Of a DNA stretch of 29,946 nt, positions 23,828 through 29,946 are shown piece by piece. Origin of the DNA: JANPCX01 sp031431125 (GTDB lineage: Bacteria > Pseudomonadota > Gammaproteobacteria > Burkholderiales > Burkholderiaceae_C). The position numbers and the translations under genes were made by a program. The stretch is from NCBI GenBank assembly GCA_031431125.1, contig JANPCX010000060.1, forward strand, positions 1-29,946. The letters run 5' to 3'. Every line of letters starts with the position of its first letter. Within the stretch, counting starts at the first letter, position 1. The notes under the pieces were generated by a model, which made no database searches, had not been told where the DNA came from, and saw nothing but the letters and a program-made list of their open reading frames with translations.

Positions 23828-24832
23828 TCAGATGCGGCCTTCGCTCACCGCGTGACAGGCGACGCGACCGGCTCCATTCGTTTGCATCACCGGCTTTTCG
23901 TTGCGGCAACGCGCATTGGCATGCGGGCACCGGGGATGGAAGGCGCAGCCGCTTGGTGGGTTCAGTGGGTTGGGTACTTCACCGGCCACCGCCGTGCGTG
24001 CGCGGCCGGTGTCGTGCATCTTGGGAATCGCGTCGAGCAGCATGCGGGTATAGGGGTGGCGCGGGCTGTCGAACAACACATGTTTGTCGGCAAGTTCCAC
24101 CAACCCGCCCAGGTACATCACGCCAACTTGGTCGCTGACATGGCGCACCACCGCGAGGTTGTGAGAAATGAAGAGATAGGTCAGGCCCTGTTGGCGCTGC
24201 AGGTCTTTCATGATGTTGAGCACCTGGGCTTGCACGCTCACATCCAGCGCCGAGGTGGGCTCATCGCAGACTAAAAAATCAGGTTGTGTGGCCAAAGCCC
24301 GAGCGATGGAGATGCGCTGGCGCTGACCGCCGGAGAATTGGTGCGGAAACTTCACGCGGTCGAGGTTAGACAGGCCAACCGAGGTCAGCAACTCCACCAC
24401 GCGCTGGTCCAGGTCGGCACCCAAGCGCATCAATCCGTGTTCGAGCAAGGGCTCGGCGATGATGTCGTTCACCGTCCAGCGGGGGTTCAAACTCGCATAG
24501 GGGTCTTGAAACACCATCTGAATGCGTCGGCGCAGCTTGAGTCCTTCGGGGGTTTTGAAGGCGGCGTGGGCGTCTTGGCCGTCAAACTCAAAGCCACCGC
24601 GTGTGGGCCGGTACAGGCCCACCAGCAGCCGCGCAACCGTGCTCTTGCCGCAGCCTGATTCACCCACCAGGGCCAGCGTTTTGCCGCGTTCAATCTCGAA
24701 GCTCACGCCGTCTACCGCTTTGAGCAGCAGCCGGGGTTGGCGCTCCAGCACGCGGTTGAGCCAGGGCGCGGACACATCGAAGGTCATGGCCAGGTCGGTG
24801 GCGCGCACCAGTGGCTGAGGTGCTGGTGTCAT
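23828..24832 (-). CDS. Peptide ABC transporter ATPase (DppF/OppF type)
   Basis: The 334-residue ATPase has Walker A GESGCGKST (57-65), the ABC signature FSGGQRQR (166-173), Walker B FLVCDE (186-191) and the C-terminal oligopeptide/dipeptide extension with CAFHPRCPHANARC. The extension cysteines are typical of this subfamily and may hold an Fe-S cluster. It powers uptake together with the DppD-type partner. The start overlaps that gene by four bases (ATGA), so the two are coupled. It is the last gene of the operon. Confidence 0.92.
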   Translation of the reverse strand: MTPAPQPLVRATDLAMTFDVSAPWLNRVLERQPRLLLKAVDGVSFEIERGKTLALVGESGCGKSTVARLLVGLYRPTRGGFEFDGQDAHAAFKTPEGLKLRRRIQMVFQDPYASLNPRWTVNDIIAEPLLEHGLMRLGADLDQRVVELLTSVGLSNLDRVKFPHQFSGGQRQRISIARALATQPDFLVCDEPTSALDVSVQAQVLNIMKDLQRQQGLTYLFISHNLAVVRHVSDQVGVMYLGGLVELADKHVLFDSPRHPYTRMLLDAIPKMHDTGRARTAVAGEVPNPLNPPSGCAFHPRCPHANARCRNEKPVMQTNGAGRVACHAVSEGRI

Positions 24833-25800
24833 GGTGCAAGGCCGCCGTGGTGCAGCCAGCAGGCGGCTTGCGTTGCGCCAGCGGGAAAGAGCTCGGGCCG
24901 CGTTTGACGGCAGCGGTCAAACACTTTGTCGCAGCGCGGGTTGAAAGCACAGCCTGCTGGAATGGCATTCAAGCGCGGCATGGCACCGTCAATTTGATGC
25001 AGCTTTTCTCTGTCTTGCGTCATGTCGGGAATACAGCCCATCAGGCCTTCGGTGTAGGGGTGAGACGGCCGGTTGATGACGGCATTCACGGGACCAATTT
25101 CAGCCACCCGTCCCGCATACATCACCGCCACGCGGTCGCAGGTTTCGGCGATCACGCCCATGTCGTGGGTGATGAGCATCACCGCCGCCCCGCGTTCTTT
25201 GCACAGGGTTTTGAGCAGGGTGATGATTTGCGCTTGAATCGACACATCGAGTGCTGTGGTCGGCTCGTCAGCGACGATGAGACGCGGTTCGGCCGCCAAC
25301 GCCAAGGCGATCACCACCCGCTGGCGCATGCCGCCGCTGAATTGGTGTGGGTAGTGGTCTATGCGCTGTTCGGCGGCCGGAATGCCGGTGTCGTTCAGCA
25401 GTGAAATGGCGCGCTCACGGGCCTGTTTGGCATTCAGGGGCAAATGGGTGGTGATGGTTTCGATCAACTGGCGGCCAATCGAATACAAGGGGTTCAGCGA
25501 GGTCAGTGGGTCTTGAAAAATAGCGCCGATGCTGCGGCCACGAATCTTGCGCATCTCTTCATAGGGTAGGTTTTCGATGCGCCGACCATCGAACAAAATC
25601 TCACCGCTGGCCACGCGGCCCGGGGGCTCCAGCAGCCCGATGATGGCCGCGCCGGTGAGCGATTTGCCGGCTCCCGACTCACCCACCACACCCAAAATTT
25701 CGCCAGCTTCGATCTTGAATGAAATTTCATCCAAGGCGCGTAAGGTGCCGTGCCGCGATGGAAATTCCACCACCAGCTTGTTGACTTCGAGAAGGCTCAT
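24829..25800 (-). CDS. Peptide ABC transporter ATPase (DppD/OppD type)
   Basis: The 323-residue ATPase has Walker A GESGAGKS (40-47), signature FSGGMRQR (154-161), Walker B LIVADE (174-179) and the C-terminal extension CAFNPRCDKVFDRC. It pairs with the DppF-type ATPase on the cytoplasmic face of the permease pair. It starts six bases after the upstream permease stop. The substrate is not readable from the ATPase. Confidence 0.92.
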   Translation of the reverse strand: MSLLEVNKLVVEFPSRHGTLRALDEISFKIEAGEILGVVGESGAGKSLTGAAIIGLLEPPGRVASGEILFDGRRIENLPYEEMRKIRGRSIGAIFQDPLTSLNPLYSIGRQLIETITTHLPLNAKQARERAISLLNDTGIPAAEQRIDHYPHQFSGGMRQRVVIALALAAEPRLIVADEPTTALDVSIQAQIITLLKTLCKERGAAVMLITHDMGVIAETCDRVAVMYAGRVAEIGPVNAVINRPSHPYTEGLMGCIPDMTQDREKLHQIDGAMPRLNAIPAGCAFNPRCDKVFDRCRQTRPELFPAGATQAACWLHHGGLAP

Positions 25801-25806
25801 GGCAAG

Positions 25807-26709
25807 TTACCGCAAACGCGGGTTGAGGGCATCACGCAGCCAGTCGCCGAGCAAGTTCACGCTCAAAGCGATGATCACCAGCATGGCGCCCGGGAAAATC
25901 GTGATCCACCACTCGCCCGAGAACAGGTAGTCGTTGCCCACCCGAATCAAGGTGCCGAGCGATGGTGAAGTGGGCGGTGCCCCTACACCCAAAAAGCTCA
26001 AGGTGGCCTCGGTGATGATGGCCGTGGCCACTTGTATGGTGGCCAAGACCAAGACCGGCCCCAGCACATTTGGCAGCACATGTTTGCGCATGATGCGCAG
26101 TGGCGACACCCCGGTGACGCGGGCGGCTTGAACATATTCCTTGTTGCGTTCGACCAAGGTGGAGCCGCGCACCGTGCGGGCGTATTGCACCCAACCGGTC
26201 AGCGTGATGGCCAGAATCAGCACGCCAAAGGCCAAGGACGCATGGGCATTGGGGAACAACGCTCGCCCCACACCGGCGATCAACAGCGCCACCAAAATGG
26301 CGGGAAAGGACAACATCACATCACACAGCCGCATCAACAAGGCGTCGACCCAGCCACCCAAGAATCCGGCCAAGAGCCCAAAACTCACCCCCACCAGCAG
26401 CGACAGCAACACCGAGGCCAAACCCACCGCCAGCGAGATGCGTGCGCCATACATCAAGGCCGAGAGAATGTCGCGCCCTTGGTCGTCGGTGCCCAGAAAA
26501 AAAGTCGCCTTGCCCCCTGCGCTCCATGCGGGGGGCAGGCGGGCGTTGTCCAATTGCAGCGTGGTGAGGTCAAACGGGTTGTGGGGCGCAATCCAAGGTG
26601 CGAACACCGCACACACCACACAGACCAGGGCCAACACGGCTGCACACACTGCGGTCGGCGATGTGCGAAAGCTGTAGGCCACATCGCTGTTCCACCAGGG
26701 GCTCAACAT
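25807..26709 (-). CDS. Peptide ABC transporter permease (DppC/OppC type)
   Basis: The product is 300 residues from ATG 26709 (MLSPWWNSDVAYSFRTSP). The open frame extends to 26778 inside the upstream permease gene, which is a less likely start. It has an N-terminal helix (AAVLALVCVVCAVFAPWIAP) and a following periplasmic domain. The inner-membrane permease domain has about five further helices. The EAA loop reads YVQAARVTGVSPLRIMRKHV with the conserved Gly. It forms the pore with the DppB-type permease. Confidence 0.9.
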   Translation of the reverse strand: MLSPWWNSDVAYSFRTSPTAVCAAVLALVCVVCAVFAPWIAPHNPFDLTTLQLDNARLPPAWSAGGKATFFLGTDDQGRDILSALMYGARISLAVGLASVLLSLLVGVSFGLLAGFLGGWVDALLMRLCDVMLSFPAILVALLIAGVGRALFPNAHASLAFGVLILAITLTGWVQYARTVRGSTLVERNKEYVQAARVTGVSPLRIMRKHVLPNVLGPVLVLATIQVATAIITEATLSFLGVGAPPTSPSLGTLIRVGNDYLFSGEWWITIFPGAMLVIIALSVNLLGDWLRDALNPRLR

Positions 26710-26737
26710 GGGTTTCAATGGGTTGAATCCTTGCGGG

Positions 26738-27718
26738 TCAATGACCGGCGGTCCTGTCCACACGCAAACGCGGGTCAACGGCGAAGTAGAGCAAGTCCAC
26801 CACCAGGTTGATCACCACAAAAATCAGCGCAATCAAACACAGGTAGGCGGCCATGACGGGGATGTCGGCAAAGGTCACGGCTTGAATGAAGAGCAAGCCC
26901 ATGCCCGGCCACTGGAACACGGTTTCGGTGATGATGGCAAACGCAATCAAACCGCCGAGTTGCAAGCCTGTGATGGTCATCACCGGCACCAAGGTGTTCT
27001 TTAAGGCATGGCCAAAATGCACCGCCCTGTTGGACAGACCCCGAGCGCGGGCGAATTTGATGTAGTCGGTGCGCAGCACCTCCAGCATTTCGGCGCGTAC
27101 CAAACGCATGATCAAAGTGAGTTGAAATATCGCCAAGGTGGTGGCGGGCAGCACCAGGTGGTGCCAACCCTTGAGGGTGAGCAAACTCGTGCTCCAGCCG
27201 TCGAACTGCACCACCCCGCCGCGCCCAAAACTCGGGAACCAACCCAGGGTCACGGCAAACACCAAGATCAACAAAATACCGATCAAAAACGTGGGCAGCG
27301 ACACGCCCAGCAGCGACACCGTCATGAAGACTTGGCTCAAGAACGTGCCGCGTTTGAGCGCCGCATAAACCCCCATCGGAATGCCCACCGCCAACGCTAA
27401 GAATGCGGCCACCAGGGCCAGCTCCAGCGTGGCGGGAAAACGCTCGGCGATCAGTGTCGACACCTTGATGCCCTGGCGCAGGCTGATGCCAAACTCGCCC
27501 TGCACCGCATTGGCCAAGAAGTGCCCGAACTGCACCAAGAAGTGCTGGTCCAGGCCCAGGGCCTGCCGCAGCGAGGCCACTTGTTCGGGTGTGGCGTCTT
27601 GGCCCAAGACATAAGCCAAGGGGTCGCCGACGTACTGGAACAGCACGAAGGAAATCAGCGCCACGGTCACCATCACCACAACCGCCTGGGCCAAACGCCG
27701 AACGATGAAAGCAAACAT
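26738..27718 (-). CDS. Peptide ABC transporter permease (DppB/OppB type)
   Basis: The product is 326 residues from ATG 27718 (MFAFIVRRLAQAVVVMVTV). An in-frame start eight codons upstream adds MLSTRGHR and is not family-like. It has a long periplasmic loop after helix 1 and the EAA motif YIKFARARGLSNRAVHFGHA. It is the first permease of the A-B-C-D-F gene order and sits 66 bases after the binding-protein gene. Confidence 0.92.
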   Translation of the reverse strand: MFAFIVRRLAQAVVVMVTVALISFVLFQYVGDPLAYVLGQDATPEQVASLRQALGLDQHFLVQFGHFLANAVQGEFGISLRQGIKVSTLIAERFPATLELALVAAFLALAVGIPMGVYAALKRGTFLSQVFMTVSLLGVSLPTFLIGILLILVFAVTLGWFPSFGRGGVVQFDGWSTSLLTLKGWHHLVLPATTLAIFQLTLIMRLVRAEMLEVLRTDYIKFARARGLSNRAVHFGHALKNTLVPVMTITGLQLGGLIAFAIITETVFQWPGMGLLFIQAVTFADIPVMAAYLCLIALIFVVINLVVDLLYFAVDPRLRVDRTAGH

Positions 27719-27744
27719 GCGGTGCCCTCGGGTTGAAAGCAAGC

Positions 27745-27769
27745 GGGTCGCTGCAACAGGCCGCGACCC
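27745..27769 (-). promoter_or_regulatory. Intercistronic hairpin after the binding-protein gene
   Basis: GGGTCGC (27745-27751) and GCGACCC (27763-27769) form a perfect 7-bp stem with an 11-base loop, in the 66-bp gap between the binding-protein and first permease genes. No T run follows on the - strand. Such hairpins are known in other binding-protein operons to protect the upstream mRNA and give excess binding protein over permease; that role here is inference. Confidence 0.45.
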
Positions 27770-27784
27770 CTTACGTCAACGCAC

Positions 27785-29356
27785 TCAGTTCACCTTGATG
27801 AGTCGCCAGTCCAGGCGGTTGTCGGCACGGTGCACGACGTCAATGTTCTTCTTCATGGCCCAAGGAATGACTTGGTTGTGCAGCGGAATGTGAGACACAT
27901 CGTCGTTTTGCAGCTGCAATGCTTTGGTCAGCAACTCGGTGCGCAACTTCAAATCGGTTTCTTTTTTGGTGCGCTCGACCAGGGCGTCCATTTGCGGGTT
28001 GCTGTAGCGACCCACGTTGTAATTGCCGTCACCGCCGCTGCCGACCGAACGTGTCAGCGACTGCAAGCTGTAGAGCGCATCAAAGGTCGGCACCCCCCAA
28101 CCCAGCATGTAGATGCTGGCCTCAAAACGCTGAATCATGGGGAAGTAGCTCACCAGGGGCAGGGTGCGCAGCTTGGCTTTCACACCAATACGCGACCACA
28201 TGGCGGTGACGGCTTGGCAAATTTGCTCGTCGTTGATGTAGCGGTTGTTGGGGCAGGCGAAGTCCACTTCAAAGCCGTCTTTGTAGCCGGCCTCAGCCAT
28301 GAGTTTCTGAGCTGCCTCCACGCTGTAAGGGTGGCGTTTGTGCACGCCTTGCGTCCAGCCGTTGACCTGCGGTGCCACCAAAGCCCCAGTGGGTTGACCC
28401 AAGCCACGCAAGGTAACGCGCGCGATGGCGTCGATGTCAATGGCTTGGTAGAGCGCCTTACGCACCCGCAGGTCTTTCAACGGGTTTTTGCCTTTGATGT
28501 TGCTGCCCACCAGCTCGTCACGGAACTGGTCCATGCCGAAGAAGATGGTGCGGTTTTCAACACCGTCAACCACCTTGAGGCCGGGGGTTGAACGTACCCG
28601 CGGCAAGTCCTGCGGGCTGGGGTCGAGCACCAAGTCCACCTCGCCCGACAGCAGCGCCGCCATGCGGGTCGCCACCGCTTTGACCGGTGTGTAAACAATC
28701 TCGGTCACGTTGGTTTCCGCTTTGCCCCACCAAGCAGGGTTTTTGACAAGCACAATTTTCTGATCAGGCAACCACTCTTTGAGGGTGTAGGGCCCCGTGC
28801 CATTGGTATTGCGGTGGGCGAAATTTTCGGCCTGGGATTTGATGTCTTTGGCGGTGACGGAGTTGTTCTTCTCGGCCCAAGCCTTGCTCATCATGCGCAG
28901 CTCGGTCATTTGGTTCAAGAGCACCGGATTGGGGTCTTTGGTGAACACGTCAATGGTGTTCGCATCGACCTTCACGATCTTGTCGAAACCCAAGGTGTAG
29001 GGCGTGAAGTTGGACGGTGCCGTCATGGCGCGCTGCAGGGAAAACACCGCGTCGTCGGCGGTGAAGGCGCTGCCGTCGTGAAACTTCACGCCGGTGCGCA
29101 AGGTGAAGCGCATTTGTGTCGGGGAGATTTCTTTCCACGAGGTGGCGAGCACAGGCTCAACCTTGAAGGTGCGGCTGTTGTAGTAAACCAAGCCCTCGTA
29201 AACAGCCACGTGCACGAAGTTTTGCAGGTTGTTGTTCTGCGAATGAATGTCCCAGGTGGCAATGTCGCTGGCACTGGACCACTTGAAGGTCTTGGCCTGC
29301 ACAGCAAGAGCGCCCGCTGCCAACGTTACACAAAGAACCAATGTCTTGAGTTTCAT
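27785..29356 (-). CDS. Peptide ABC transporter substrate-binding protein (DppA/OppA type)
   Basis: The 523-residue protein has a Sec signal peptide, MKLKTLVLCVTLAAGALAVQA, cleaved near residue 21, with no lipobox. It matches the SBP_bac_5 family by length and by segments such as VYEGLVYYNSRTFKVEPVLA, FTLRTGVKFHDGSAFTADD and ALYQAIDIDAIARVTLRGLG. It is periplasmic and binds the ligand, probably a peptide; related clusters also take up opines, glutathione or nickel complexes. A GGAGG (29363-29367 on this strand) precedes the ATG at 29356. It is first in the operon. Confidence 0.92.
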   Translation of the reverse strand: MKLKTLVLCVTLAAGALAVQAKTFKWSSASDIATWDIHSQNNNLQNFVHVAVYEGLVYYNSRTFKVEPVLATSWKEISPTQMRFTLRTGVKFHDGSAFTADDAVFSLQRAMTAPSNFTPYTLGFDKIVKVDANTIDVFTKDPNPVLLNQMTELRMMSKAWAEKNNSVTAKDIKSQAENFAHRNTNGTGPYTLKEWLPDQKIVLVKNPAWWGKAETNVTEIVYTPVKAVATRMAALLSGEVDLVLDPSPQDLPRVRSTPGLKVVDGVENRTIFFGMDQFRDELVGSNIKGKNPLKDLRVRKALYQAIDIDAIARVTLRGLGQPTGALVAPQVNGWTQGVHKRHPYSVEAAQKLMAEAGYKDGFEVDFACPNNRYINDEQICQAVTAMWSRIGVKAKLRTLPLVSYFPMIQRFEASIYMLGWGVPTFDALYSLQSLTRSVGSGGDGNYNVGRYSNPQMDALVERTKKETDLKLRTELLTKALQLQNDDVSHIPLHNQVIPWAMKKNIDVVHRADNRLDWRLIKVN

Positions 29357-29385
29357 TTCAGGCCTCCAGTGGTATTGATCACTTC

Positions 29386-29415
29386 ATTATGAGGACCTGG
29401 TCACAAAAAAGTCAT
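29386..29415 (-). promoter_or_regulatory. Candidate promoter of the peptide transporter operon
   Basis: On the - strand, ATGACT (29410-29415, -35-like, four of six consensus bases) and CATAAT (29386-29391, -10, five of six) are separated by 18 bases. They lie about 30 bases before the binding-protein start codon. No operator was recognised. Positions 29416-29527 hold no gene. Confidence 0.45.
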
Positions 29416-29527
29416 TGCGGTTTCCCTGATGACAAGGGGGCATTGCTGTACCTCCGCCAGTTTTGCAGGCCCCCCGCCCACAAAAACACATGGTTTAGAG
29501 TGCGCCGCTTTGGCCTGGTCGGTTCTT

Positions 29528-29691
29528 CTAGTACTGCGACTCAGAAATAACGGAACAAATGAAAGTAGTGGAGTCGGCCCAAGGGCAAGGCGCAACCCGC
29601 AGCGATACCGAGGTATCGCGAGTATTTGCAACGCCGCCATTGGGTCGAGTACACGTTTTCATGTTTCGTTATTTCTGAGTCGGAGTACTAG
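29528..29691. repeat. 164-bp element with 25-bp terminal inverted repeats
   Basis: The 25-bp ends (29528-29552 and 29667-29691) match as inverted repeats at 24 of 25 positions. The left end begins CTAGTACTGCGACTCAGAAA. Each end carries CTAG, which could be a target duplication. The interior has GATACCGAGGTATC, a small hairpin, and no supported gene. The layout is MITE-like. Confidence 0.75.
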
Positions 29692-29700
29692 TCCTACTGT

Positions 29701-29946
29701 GTCAGTAAATTGCCCCTGCGCCGGTATGCCAAACCGTGCTCGGCTAGGCGCAGGCCGCCGCCCGGGGTATCCCCCCGGGCAAGGGCTGCAACAACGCCCA
29801 GCGCGGTTTGGCATACCGGCCCGAAGGGTGAGCCCCTCTGACAGCCGCACTCGTCGTTGCAAATGCTCGCCGGGTGTACAACCCGGCTGCGCTTTGCGCC
29901 AAGATTGCGGCGGTCAGAGGGGCTCACGCAGGGTCAATTTACAGAC
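29701..29946. repeat. Nested-hairpin palindromic element reaching the window edge
   Basis: The outer arms (29701-29720 and 29927-29946) match at 18 of 20 positions. Inside are two side arms. Arm 1 pairs 29721-29736 with 29804-29819 (16 bp, perfect, CCGGTATGCCAAACCG) and contains an inner CCCGGGG/CCCCGGG hairpin (29761-29779). Arm 2 pairs 29828-29842 with 29913-29927 (15 bp, perfect) and contains an inner GCCGGGT/ACCCGGC hairpin (29869-29887). The single strand could fold into a three-way junction. Short open frames inside look spurious. The window ends at the last paired base, so the right limit is not certain. Confidence 0.8.

Noticed and set aside
29659..29927. Two short - strand frames in the nested-hairpin element
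   Set aside because: They cross the hairpin arms, have no ribosome-binding site and have no recognisable protein pattern.

Overview
The window looks like a chromosomal segment of a high-GC betaproteobacterium, most likely Burkholderiales and Comamonadaceae-like. I infer this from the codon use, the nadA-nadC arrangement, the Ala/Glu-rich TonB/TolA-type protein and the style of the extragenic palindromic repeats. No rRNA, tRNA, CRISPR array, transposase or integrase gene was found. Most of the DNA is ordinary core or catabolic gene content. The unusual material lies in several long, structured, non-coding inverted-repeat elements.

Layout. 1-1800: a probable accessory stretch with three small uncharacterised + strand genes and about 400 bp without a gene. 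1800-3854: a long inner-membrane-anchored TonB/TolA-like protein (- strand). 3855-4972: non-coding DNA carrying a ~608-bp imperfect palindrome and a second element bounded by 21-bp perfect inverted repeats. 4970-8119: a double-cupin ChrR-like protein, a small secreted dimeric-barrel protein, a divergent LysR regulator and an AraC regulator. 8203-11307: a three-gene unit (cytochrome P450, DUF2867 protein, sulfite-oxidase-fold molybdenum enzyme) bracketed by REP-type palindrome pairs. 11439-16298: an AIM24-family protein, then a tight run of YncE-like propeller, polysaccharide deacetylase-like protein, sterol-desaturase-family hydroxylase and AsmA/DUF748-like protein, which suggests a cell-envelope theme. 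16353-19791 (- strand): a roadblock-like protein, then nadA-nadC for de novo NAD synthesis, with an intrinsic terminator hairpin only 20 nt before the nadA start. 19990-23161: an AraC regulator divergent from a DUF1330-MFS-RraA-like operon, probably uptake and breakdown of an organic acid. 23401-23814: an orphan single-domain response regulator. 23828-29356 (- strand): a complete five-gene Dpp/Opp-type peptide ABC transporter. 29528-29946: two adjacent palindromic elements, the second with nested hairpins and reaching the window edge.

How the genes work together. NadA makes quinolinate from iminoaspartate and glycerone phosphate, and NadC turns quinolinate into nicotinate mononucleotide. The ABC transporter genes supply a binding protein, two permeases and two ATPases in the usual order. 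The P450 and molybdoenzyme probably share one transcript, but no redox partner is encoded beside them.
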